DNA of 64,000 nt from Conexibacter arvalis. GTDB lineage: Bacteria; Actinomycetota; Thermoleophilia; Solirubrobacterales; Solirubrobacteraceae. Position numbers and translations under genes: made by a program. The DNA is taken from NCBI RefSeq assembly GCF_014199525.1, contig NZ_JACHNU010000002.1, positions 664,147 to 728,146 on the forward strand, given 5' to 3'. Below are positions 34,999-42,275 of the stretch, one piece after another (the first letter of the stretch is position 1; the number at the start of each line of letters is the position of its first letter). The notes under the pieces were generated by a model. The model was not told the DNA's origin. It made no database searches and saw only the letters and a list, made by a program, of their open reading frames with translations.

Positions 34999-36471
34999 AT
35001 GGCGCTTTCAGACGGAACCGGCACGAGACGGCTGCGGGAGGTCCCGGTGCAGGCGCTCGACGTCGGCCGGCTCGCGTCGATCGTCGGGCGGGAGCGGATC
35101 GAGCGGTTCGGACGCATCGCCGCCGCGATGCGAGATGCGCTCGGCGGTCGGGTCGTCTTCAACGTCAACTCGACCGCGGCCGGCGGCGGCGTCGCGGAGA
35201 TGCTGCAGTCGCTGCTCGCCTACGTGCGCGGCGCCGGCGTCGACGCGCGCTGGCTCGTGATCGACGGCGACCCGGAGTTCTTCGCGATCACGAAGCGGCT
35301 CCACAACGGGCTGTACGGCTCCGACGGCGACGGCGGACCGCTCGGGCCGGCCGAGCGGGCCCGCTACGACGAGGTCGCCCGCCGCAACGCCGACGAGCTG
35401 GCGGCGGTCGTGCGGCCCGGCGACGTCGTGATCGTCCACGATCCCCAGCCGGCCGGCCTGACGGCGGCCGCGCGACGGGCCGGAGCGATCGTCGTCTGGC
35501 GCTGCCACATCGGTGCCGAGGAGCAGAACGAGTGGACGGCGCGGGCGTGGGAGTTCCTGCGGCCGCGGCTGGAAACGGTCGACGCGATCGTCGTCTCGCG
35601 CCCGTCGTTCGCGCCGCCGTGGGCGGAGCGCGAGCGGGTCCACGCGATCCCGCCGTCGATCGACCCGTTCGCGGCCAAGAACGCGGCGATCCCGGACGAG
35701 GAGGTCCTCCACGCTCTCTGCTCCGCCGGGCTGCTGGCCGGAGCCGAGCCCAGCGCGCCGCTCGCCTTCCTCCACCGCGACGGCTCGCCGGGACGGGTCG
35801 TCCGGGCCGTCGACGTGCTCCAGACCGGTCCGCCGCCCCCGCCCGACGCGCCGCTGGTCGCACAGGTCTCGCGCTGGGATTGGATGAAGGACATGGCCGG
35901 CGTGATGGAGGGCTTCGCGGCGCACGTCGACCGGGCGCTCGGCGCCCACCTGCTGCTGGTCGGGCCGGCCGTCACCGGCGTCGCCGACGACCCGGAGGCG
36001 GCGACGGTGCTCGACGACTGCATGCGCCGCTGGCACGCGCTCCCGCACGCGGCGCGCGAGCGGATCCACCTCGCCTGCATGCCGATGCACGACCCCGACG
36101 AGCAGGCGGCCGTGGTCAACGCCGTCCAGCGCCACGCGGCGGTCGTCGTGCAGAAGTCGATCGCGGAGGGCTTCGGCCTGACCGTCGCGGAGGCGATGTG
36201 GAAGCGCCGGCCGGTCGTCGCGAGCGCGGTCGGCGGGATCCAGGACCAGATCGACGACGGCGTCAACGGCGTCCTGCTCGCCGATCCGGGCGACCTGCCG
36301 GCCTTCGGCTGCGCGCTCGAGCGGCTGCTCGCCGATCCGGAGCTGGCCGACCGGCTCGGCGAGGCCGCGTACGCCCGCGTCGTCGACCAGTTCCTCGGCG
36401 ACCGCCACCTGGAGCGGTGGGCCGGGCTGCTGGCGACGCTGGTCGGAGACGCAGCCAGGCATGCGATATAG
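34999..36471 (+). CDS. treT: TreT-like trehalose synthase (GT4 glycosyltransferase)
   Basis: This glycosyltransferase family 4 protein of 490 residues closely follows the archaeal TreT pattern, which makes trehalose from an NDP-glucose and glucose. VFNVNSTAAGGGVAEML, VDARWLVIDGDPEFF, VIVHDPQPAGL, VWRCHIG, and the nucleotide-sugar motif EGFGLTVAEAMWK are all present. It is slightly longer than archaeal TreT because of a loop at about 255-285. ATG at 34999. It may serve osmoprotection together with the GH15 trehalase at 51232, which is not in the same operon. The donor sugar cannot be read from sequence. Confidence 0.85.
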   Translation: MALSDGTGTRRLREVPVQALDVGRLASIVGRERIERFGRIAAAMRDALGGRVVFNVNSTAAGGGVAEMLQSLLAYVRGAGVDARWLVIDGDPEFFAITKRLHNGLYGSDGDGGPLGPAERARYDEVARRNADELAAVVRPGDVVIVHDPQPAGLTAAARRAGAIVVWRCHIGAEEQNEWTARAWEFLRPRLETVDAIVVSRPSFAPPWAERERVHAIPPSIDPFAAKNAAIPDEEVLHALCSAGLLAGAEPSAPLAFLHRDGSPGRVVRAVDVLQTGPPPPPDAPLVAQVSRWDWMKDMAGVMEGFAAHVDRALGAHLLLVGPAVTGVADDPEAATVLDDCMRRWHALPHAARERIHLACMPMHDPDEQAAVVNAVQRHAAVVVQKSIAEGFGLTVAEAMWKRRPVVASAVGGIQDQIDDGVNGVLLADPGDLPAFGCALERLLADPELADRLGEAAYARVVDQFLGDRHLERWAGLLATLVGDAARHAI

Positions 36472-36479
36472 ATGCATCC
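36462..36479 (+). promoter_or_regulatory. candidate leaderless promoter of the GntR gene
   Basis: TGCGATAT begins exactly 18 bases before the GTG start, with a GATATA -10-like hexamer at 36465-36470 and no room for a Shine-Dalgarno sequence. The same octamer sits 18 bases before the deformylase start (37705). Confidence 0.4.
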
Positions 36480-37130
36480 GTGCCGCCCGCTTCCGCAGAG
36501 CCGCGCGCGACCGCGACCGAGCGCGCCTACGCCGCGACGAAGGAGCGGATCCTCGACGGCCGCTACGCCGGCGGCGAGCTGATCAGCGAGGGCGACGTCG
36601 CGGCGCTCGTCGGCCTCAGCCGCACGCCCGTGCGCGAGGCGTTCCTGCGGCTGGAGGCCGAGGGGCTGCTGCGCCTCTACCCGAAGCGGGGCGCGCTGGT
36701 CGTGCCGGTCTCCGCCGCCGAGGTCGAGGACGTGATCGAGACGCGGCTGCTGGTCGAGCGCCACGCGATCGAGCGGGTCGGGCGGGCGCCGTCGTCGCTG
36801 GTCGCGCGGCTGGAGGCGGAGATCGCGGCCCAGGAGCGGTTCGCCGCCGCCGGCGACGCGCGCGGCTTCGTCGAATCCGACCGCCGCTTCCACCGTCTGC
36901 TGGTCGAGGCGACCGGCAACGCGATCCTGCTGGCGCTCCACGACTCGCTCCGCGACCGCCAGGCGCGGATGGGCATGACGGCGCTGTCGGCCGCCGACGA
37001 GCGCGGCGCCGAGATCGTCGCCGAGCACCGCGCGCTCGCCGCCGCCGTCGCCGCCGGCGACCCGGCGGCCGGCGAGCTGCTCGCCGCCCACCTCGAGCGC
37101 ACCCTCGCGCTCCTGCGCGCCCGGCGGTGA
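36480..37130 (+). CDS. GntR-family regulator, FadR/FCD type
   Basis: This 216-residue regulator has an N-terminal winged helix (about 15-75: ISEGDVAALVGLSRTPVREA and GLLRLYPKRGALVV). Its C-terminal helical FCD domain has the metal-binding Asp/His pattern DRRFHRLLVEATGN and EHRALAAAV. The start is GTG at 36480, nine bases after the treT-like stop codon. The upstream bases include GCATGC and ATGCAT, forming a possible operator. The ligand is unknown; neighbours do not point to one pathway. Confidence 0.9.
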   Translation: MPPASAEPRATATERAYAATKERILDGRYAGGELISEGDVAALVGLSRTPVREAFLRLEAEGLLRLYPKRGALVVPVSAAEVEDVIETRLLVERHAIERVGRAPSSLVARLEAEIAAQERFAAAGDARGFVESDRRFHRLLVEATGNAILLALHDSLRDRQARMGMTALSAADERGAEIVAEHRALAAAVAAGDPAAGELLAAHLERTLALLRARR

Positions 37131-37151
37131 GCGCGGGCGGGCCGGCGGCGC

Positions 37152-37670
37152 TCAGGACTCGCCGGCGACCCAGGCGATCAGGGCAGCGCGCGCGAAGCGC
37201 CACTGGCCGGCGACGCGGCGGCCGGGCAGCTCGCCGTGCTCGGCCAGCTCCAGCACGTCGACCGCTCGCACGCCGAGCAGCGCGGCGGCGCCGGTCGGCG
37301 TGAGGATCGGGCGGGCGGGATCGTCGAGGTCGTCGCCCGCCTCCGCAGCGGCGCCCGCGCTGGCGGACGCCGCGCCCGTCTGGCCGGCCGTGCCGCCTTC
37401 GGCATCGGCGTCGGCGGTGCGGGCGCCGCGCCGCCGGGCCGTGGCCGCGCCGGGGGCGGCGACGGCGCCGGCGACCAGCTCGCCGCGGCCGACGCTCGCG
37501 ACGGCGCGGAGGGCGTCGAGGCCGGCGGGCGAGTCGGGGTCGACGTACTGGTCGACGAGGCCGGCGACGAGGTCCTTCTTGCGCGCGTCGATCGCGGCGA
37601 CGGCACGGTCGAGCCGTTCGGCCTGCTCCGCCGAGAGGCGGACGAACAACGGCGTCAGCTCTTCACCCAT
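37152..37670 (-). CDS. two-module DNA-binding protein (RHH-like plus excisionase-type HTH)
   Basis: This 172-residue protein has an N-terminal segment (6-50, PLFVRLSAEQAERLDRAVAA) resembling a ribbon-helix-helix or coiled dimer. A low-complexity Ala/Gly middle (about 70-120) precedes a C-terminal HTH_17/MerR-type domain with TPTGAAALLGVRAVDVLELA and VAGQWRFARAALIAWV. It is convergent with the GntR gene and divergent from the peptide deformylase gene; the 52-base gap is rich in ATATC boxes. It may control itself and the deformylase. No phage or plasmid genes adjoin it. Confidence 0.72.
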   Translation of the reverse strand: MGEELTPLFVRLSAEQAERLDRAVAAIDARKKDLVAGLVDQYVDPDSPAGLDALRAVASVGRGELVAGAVAAPGAATARRRGARTADADAEGGTAGQTGAASASAGAAAEAGDDLDDPARPILTPTGAAALLGVRAVDVLELAEHGELPGRRVAGQWRFARAALIAWVAGES

Positions 37671-37680
37671 GGCAGATAGC

Positions 37681-37722
37681 GTACACGCGATAGCGGATAT
37701 CTCCTGCGATATCTTGATCCGC
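37681..37722. promoter_or_regulatory. divergent promoter/operator of the HTH and deformylase genes
   Basis: The AT-rich gap holds two GATATC palindromes (37697-37702 region and 37709-37714) and GCGATA repeats. TGCGATAT starts 18 bases before the deformylase ATG, suggesting a leaderless transcript. A TACGCTAT -10-like box lies on the minus strand just ahead of the HTH gene. Confidence 0.4.
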
Positions 37723-38310
37723 ATGGAGCATGACGACGAGCAGGTGCAGACCGACGGGCGAGCGGGCAACGACGCGCGACAGCAAGCAGCCGCCGCGGCG
37801 CGACGGCGCTCCGCCCTGGCGCAGCTGCGCCACTGGGGCGATCCCGTCCTGCGCGCGACCGCGAGCGAGGTGAGCGCGTTCGACGGCGAGCTGCGCGCGC
37901 AGGCGGCGCGGATGGGCGAGGTGATGGTTGCCGCCGACGGCGCCGGCCTCGCCGCGCCGCAGGTCGGCAGCCTGCGGCGGCTGTTCGTCTACCGCTTCAC
38001 CGACACCGGGCCGGCGAGAGCGATCGTCAACCCGCGGCTGACGTGGGTCTCGCCGGAGCGGCAGCGCGGCTACGAGGGCTGCCTCAGCATCCAGGGGATC
38101 GCCGTCGCGGTCGAGCGCGCCGCCGCCGTGACGATGACCGGCCGTGACCTCGACGGCGGCGAGCTGACGATCGACGCCGAGGGACCGGACGCCGTCGTGC
38201 TCCAGCACGAGCTCGACCACCTCGACGGGATCCTGATGCTCGACCGCGCCGACCGCGACGAGCGCCGCCGCGCGATGCGCGAGCTTCGCGAGCGGGCAGC
38301 GGCCGGCTGA
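37723..38310 (+). CDS. def: peptide deformylase
   Basis: This 195-residue metalloenzyme removes the N-formyl group from nascent proteins. All three motifs are present: GAGLAAPQVG (motif 1, about residues 74-83), EGCLS with metal ligand Cys120, and QHELDHLDG with His162, Glu163 and His166. An extra Ala/Gln-rich N-terminus of about 30 residues precedes the usual start of the domain, so the start could lie further in. No fmt gene adjoins it, so it may be a second copy or a specialised enzyme. It is divergent from a HTH protein. Confidence 0.95.
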   Translation: MEHDDEQVQTDGRAGNDARQQAAAAARRRSALAQLRHWGDPVLRATASEVSAFDGELRAQAARMGEVMVAADGAGLAAPQVGSLRRLFVYRFTDTGPARAIVNPRLTWVSPERQRGYEGCLSIQGIAVAVERAAAVTMTGRDLDGGELTIDAEGPDAVVLQHELDHLDGILMLDRADRDERRRAMRELRERAAAG

Positions 38311-38356
38311 CGACGTTGAAATCGACCACCCGCGTCCGTGGTCCAGGTCCGCTAGC

Positions 38357-38366
38357 GTTCATGAAC
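38357..38366. promoter_or_regulatory. 10-bp palindrome ahead of the three-gene cassette
   Basis: GTTCATGAAC is a perfect palindrome 33-42 bases upstream of the cassette's first start codon. It is a candidate operator, perhaps for the HTH protein encoded first. Confidence 0.35.
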
Positions 38367-38398
38367 ACGATTCGCTCGCTCGACGACGACGGGAACGG

Positions 38399-39136
38399 AT
38401 GCCGGATCAGCCCAGAGTGACACGAGATGCGCCCGCGCGTGAGGAGCACGGGCTGTTCACGCCCGCCTTCTGGGAGGCCGTCGTCACCCATCGCCTGGAG
38501 CGCGAGGGTCGTGCTGTGATGCGCGCGGTCACGCTGCTGCAGGACAGGACCGGCTGGAACGACGAGGAGATCGGCGTCCATCTCGGATGCCGGCCCGACT
38601 CGATCGCCCGGCAGCCGCGCCACGAAGCGCTCCGCCGCCTCCGCTTCAGCGCCGATTACCTCGCGTGGCTGCGCGAGCTCGCCGGCGTCATGGGCGACCC
38701 CCAGGTGACGCGCTTCCAGCGCGACATCGTCCGTTGCGCGCGCGAGCTCCACGGCGGTGCCGGCGGCGGCGACGCGGCCGACCGCCTGCGGGCGTGTCAG
38801 ATCGCCTTCCGGCAGACGGAAGGCGTCGCATGGCCCGCCGAGGACTACCTTCGCTGCGGCGAGGTCCGCCGCGCCTTCGAGGTCGCCGCGCTCAGCCTGC
38901 CCGCCGATGCGCCGGCGCATGCCGCCGCGGCTCGCGCGGCGGCTGCATCCGCGCCGCTCGCCTCCCTGCGGCCGCACGTCCACCCCGCACGCGTGCAAGC
39001 CGCATATCGAAGCGACGCGGCGACGACCCTTGGAGTCTCCGTGCGGGACGCGATCCGCGGCCACGTCGGCGGCGGCTGTCCGGTGTGCGCAGCCGCGGCG
39101 CCGCACCTCGCGACCGAGCTGAAGATCCCCGCCTGA
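38399..39136 (+). CDS. unknown protein with HTH-like helix and CxxC motif (cassette gene 1)
   Basis: I do not recognise this 245-residue protein. The N-terminal half is helical and includes DRTGWNDEEIGVHLGCRPDS near residue 49, which reads like a DNA-binding helix-turn-helix followed by RQPRHEALRRLRFSADYLAWL. The C-terminal part is Ala-rich and ends with GHVGGGCPVCAAAAPHL, a possible zinc site made of His, CPVC and His. A regulator or anti-sigma-like sensor is imaginable but not shown. It starts an apparent three-gene operon whose base and codon use differ from the neighbours. The ATG at 38399 has only a weak ribosome site. Confidence 0.7.
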   Translation: MPDQPRVTRDAPAREEHGLFTPAFWEAVVTHRLEREGRAVMRAVTLLQDRTGWNDEEIGVHLGCRPDSIARQPRHEALRRLRFSADYLAWLRELAGVMGDPQVTRFQRDIVRCARELHGGAGGGDAADRLRACQIAFRQTEGVAWPAEDYLRCGEVRRAFEVAALSLPADAPAHAAAARAAAASAPLASLRPHVHPARVQAAYRSDAATTLGVSVRDAIRGHVGGGCPVCAAAAPHLATELKIPA

Positions 39137-39145
39137 GCGGACGCG

Positions 39146-40309
39146 GTGCGCTGCATCCACATCGGCCCCGGGAAGCTGGGCCTCGGCCTCGTGGCGCAGC
39201 ACCTCATCGAGGTGCGGGCCGCCGACCTCTGCCTCGTCGGTCGACCGTTGAAGCCGGGCGTGCTCGCGGAACGAAACGCGTTCCTCCTCTCCGAGCGCGG
39301 CCCCAGTCGCCCCCAGCGGCAGATCGTCGCCAAGGCGGCGAGCAACGCGAACCGGATCGACCAGCTGCCGCAGCTCGTCAAGGGCTGGATCGCTGACGAC
39401 GCTCCCCTTCTCGTCACCTGTGCGCTGGGAGACGACGCCCCCGCCGCGGAGCCTCTCGTGCGCGAGATCGCCTCGGCGCGCGACGGTCGCGAGACCGTGC
39501 TGATCGTCTGCGAGAACAGAGCTCATCCCTGCTACGAACGCCTGGCGAACGATGGTCGGTTGACGGTCTGCCACGCAGTCGTCGATCGCGTCTGCATCGC
39601 GCCGAAGACAGCGCGGCTTCCGGATCGTCGACGTCAAGTGCTCGTGCACGCCGTCTGGGAATGGGTCGTCGAACAGGCGCCGAGCCAGCCGGAGGTGCTG
39701 CGGCAGCTCGAGTCGGGCGGCGTCCTCGTCGTCGACGACATCGCGCCGTTCCGAGAGCGCAAGCTGCTCGTCGTCAACGGGCTGCATCAGATCCTGGCGC
39801 TCAAGTGCCGGCTCCTCGGCATCGAGCACCTCGCCCTCGGCGCTCGGCATGCCGAGGTCCTCGCGGTCGCCGAGCCGTTCCTCGACGCGATCGAAGCAGC
39901 GCATCGCGCGCGATGGCCGGACTTCGCGCACGACGTGACGTACGGTCCCGAGCGCGTTCGCGTCTTCGGAGACATGCCCGACACGACCGAGCGAATCCTC
40001 GGCGATCACCTCGTTCGCGCGAACCTGACGAGCCTGCTCGATCGACTCGACGCGCGCGTCTTCGCCGGGGCGCGAACGGCTTCGGAGCACGGCTTCGACG
40101 TCGCCGTGTTCGCCGATGTGGTCGATCTCCTCATCGCGATCGTCGGCGACGGCGACCTGTACTACGAACCACCTGAGCTGCCTGCTGCCGTCGACGATCG
40201 GACCGTCGTCGAGCGCTTCGGCGCGCTGCTGCGCGGTTGGACGACGCCGCGCCAGTCCGAGCAGTTCGTCGAGCGCTTCGCGGAGGCGCTCGCCGTCACC
40301 GCCGCGTAA
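39146..40309 (+). CDS. mannitol-1-phosphate-dehydrogenase-like enzyme (cassette gene 2)
   Basis: This protein of 387 residues has the long-chain mannitol dehydrogenase fold. The N-terminus RCIHIGPGKLGLGLVAQHL matches the nucleotide motif of MtlD. VLIVCENR and CHAVVDRVCIAP align with the MtlD middle. RKLLVVNGLHQ carries the family's catalytic set Lys206, Asn211 and His214 (K-x4-N-x2-H), so it should be an active NAD-dependent polyol-phosphate or polyol dehydrogenase. Overall similarity to MtlD is low and no PTS or polyol transport genes adjoin it. GTG at 39146, nine bases after the stop of cassette gene 1. Confidence 0.78.
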   Translation: MRCIHIGPGKLGLGLVAQHLIEVRAADLCLVGRPLKPGVLAERNAFLLSERGPSRPQRQIVAKAASNANRIDQLPQLVKGWIADDAPLLVTCALGDDAPAAEPLVREIASARDGRETVLIVCENRAHPCYERLANDGRLTVCHAVVDRVCIAPKTARLPDRRRQVLVHAVWEWVVEQAPSQPEVLRQLESGGVLVVDDIAPFRERKLLVVNGLHQILALKCRLLGIEHLALGARHAEVLAVAEPFLDAIEAAHRARWPDFAHDVTYGPERVRVFGDMPDTTERILGDHLVRANLTSLLDRLDARVFAGARTASEHGFDVAVFADVVDLLIAIVGDGDLYYEPPELPAAVDDRTVVERFGALLRGWTTPRQSEQFVERFAEALAVTAA

Positions 40310-40352
40310 CCGCCCGGCCCCCGCTGGGTACATGGCACCACAACGGTGTGCG

Positions 40353-41255
40353 ATGCCGGTTCTGCTCGACGTGGATCTCGTGTCCAGCGAGGTCGACGTG
40401 GAGCGTGACATGGCCATCTCCCTGCACAGCCGCCGCGCCGAGAGAGCGCTGATGCTTCTCGAGCTCGCGCGTGAAGCGCGCGACGCGCTCGAGGTCGCCG
40501 ATCAGGAGCGACATGCCTCCGCGGCGGTTGAGCTGCTCGCCGGGAACGCCGCGACGACGAACGGCTGGTTGTACGCCTGGGCAGCCGAACTGCTGGTCGA
40601 AGCGATCGTCCACAGCGAGGGCGTCGACGCGGCGATCCGCGTCGCCGAGGACGCAGAGAGCCGACTGACGAAAGGAACGCACGCGCACGAGCGGATCCAG
40701 CGCGTCGTCCTGCAGACCGAGGCGCTGGGCGAAGACGTGCGGCTCGCCACGTGGAAGCTCCTCGACCACGCCAAGCACTTGCGCAGCGCGGGGACGAGCT
40801 TCGAGTTGGAGCGGCTGCGGACCCTCCAGCGACTGCTCGCCGCCGCGCTGCGGGGACCGCGCGACAGGCGCGCCGCGCACATAGCCGACTTCGCGCGGCG
40901 CGAGCTGATGCACCTCGCCGATCGGCTGGAGGAGCACGCCGAGCACGACGTCGCGCTCGCACGCCATTGGATCGGCGTCAGCGAGTCCGTGTTTCCCACG
41001 CCGGGCCTGCTCCCGTTCGAGTCGCAGCGCCGTGCCTCCGAGGCGCTGCGCTGGAGCTTGGAGCATCGCTACGACAGCGCCCGCGACCGTCTGACCCGTG
41101 GCATGGGAGCCGCCGAGCTGCTGCTCGTCGAGGAGCAGCGCGACGACGCGATCGAGCTCTTCGCCGAGACGGTCGACGCATTCCCCACGGTGCTTCCGCG
41201 CCATCATCGCTCTGCGGAGCGGATGCTGAGCCTGCGCGGCCTGCAGGCCGCATGA
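40353..41255 (+). CDS. all-helical protein of unknown function (cassette gene 3)
   Basis: This 300-residue protein is almost entirely predicted helix, with TPR-like spacing of Ala, Leu and Glu residues, for example RRAERALMLLELAREARDAL and NAATTNGWLYAWAAELLVEA. I do not recognise it. The charge pattern suggests a cytoplasmic protein-binding scaffold. It follows the dehydrogenase-like gene by 43 bases in the same direction. The start is ATG 40353 or ATG 40332 (seven more residues). Codons such as CGA, GAT and CAT are more common than in the surroundings. Confidence 0.7.
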   Translation: MPVLLDVDLVSSEVDVERDMAISLHSRRAERALMLLELAREARDALEVADQERHASAAVELLAGNAATTNGWLYAWAAELLVEAIVHSEGVDAAIRVAEDAESRLTKGTHAHERIQRVVLQTEALGEDVRLATWKLLDHAKHLRSAGTSFELERLRTLQRLLAAALRGPRDRRAAHIADFARRELMHLADRLEEHAEHDVALARHWIGVSESVFPTPGLLPFESQRRASEALRWSLEHRYDSARDRLTRGMGAAELLLVEEQRDDAIELFAETVDAFPTVLPRHHRSAERMLSLRGLQAA

Positions 41256-41315
41256 GCGGCGCTCGCGGGCCGCTCGACGTTCGCGCAAGCGGCTTGCGGC
41301 GTAGGCTCACGTGGG

Positions 41316-42176
41316 ATGTCCGCGCTCCACGTCACCAACGGGGACGTGATCGTGCCGGCCGTCGCGGCGGCGGCCGGGGTGCCGGTCGGCGACGTCGTGC
41401 CGTGGCGCGACGTGCTGCACGACGGCCCGGTCCCCGCCGGTCTCGACCCCGCCGCACTCGCGCGCGTCCGCGCCGGGCACCTCGCCGCGCGCGGCTGGAT
41501 CGACGAGGCGACGGCGCTTGCGCAGCTGGCCGAGCGCGACCGCCGGCTCGCCGACCACCCGCCCGAGGACGAGGTCGTGCTGTGGTTCGAGCCCGACCTC
41601 TACGACGCCCTCCAGCTGGCGCAGGTCTGCGACCGCCTCGCCGGGCGGCCCGGCCCGGTCACGCGCGTGCTGCTGTCGCACGCGCCGCGCGCCGACCTCC
41701 ACCCCGACTTCCTCGACCGCGAGCCGTGCACGCCGACGCGCGAGCCGTTCGCCGCCCTGCGCTCGCCCGACCCGCGCGCCTGGGAGGCCGTCCCGGCCTT
41801 CGCGCGCCTGTGCGAAGAGCTGCCGGAGGCCCGCACCGGCCTCGGCCGTCTGGAGGCGGAGATCCTCGTCGCGCTCGCCGACGGCCCGCTCGACGCGCAC
41901 GAGCTGTTCGCGCGCGTCGCGGCGCGGGAGCCGGTGCCGTGGATCGGCGACCTGCCGCTGTGGGCGCTCGCCGACGAGCTGGCGCCGCTGGTCGACGGCG
42001 CCGTCTCCCCCGACCGCCCGCCCCGCTACGCGCTCACCGCCGCCGGCGAGGAGGTGCGGGCCGGCCGCGCGCGCCGGCCGACGCCCGAGCGCTGGATCGG
42101 CGGCGTCCAGCTCGGTCCCGGCCGCCCCGCATGGGCCTGGGACGCCGAGGCGCGCAGGGTCGTGCGGCTCGACTGA
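41316..42176 (+). CDS. DUF1835-domain protein
   Basis: This 286-residue protein starts with the DUF1835 pattern MSALHVTNGDVIVPAV and DVVPWRDVLHDGPVP, then ADHPPEDEVVLWFEPDLYDAL and a C-terminal winged-helix-like part (LVDGAVSPDRPPRYALTAAG) that ends with family-typical WIGGVQLG. Function of the family is unknown; some members are joined to DUF3658. GC content returns to the window's norm here, marking the end of the unusual cassette. Confidence 0.85.
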   Translation: MSALHVTNGDVIVPAVAAAAGVPVGDVVPWRDVLHDGPVPAGLDPAALARVRAGHLAARGWIDEATALAQLAERDRRLADHPPEDEVVLWFEPDLYDALQLAQVCDRLAGRPGPVTRVLLSHAPRADLHPDFLDREPCTPTREPFAALRSPDPRAWEAVPAFARLCEELPEARTGLGRLEAEILVALADGPLDAHELFARVAAREPVPWIGDLPLWALADELAPLVDGAVSPDRPPRYALTAAGEEVRAGRARRPTPERWIGGVQLGPGRPAWAWDAEARRVVRLD

Positions 42177-42275
42177 CGCGCCGCGCGACGATCCGGCCCC
42201 GGCGTCGACCGCTCACGCCGCGCGCCGGCTCACGCCCGCCGCGCCCGCGGGCCGCCCAGCCGCACGCCCGTCCGC

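Noticed and set aside
37152-37670. Phage excisionase marking an integrated element
   Set aside because: The HTH_17 domain is shared by many regulators; no integrase, attachment repeats or phage genes are in the window.
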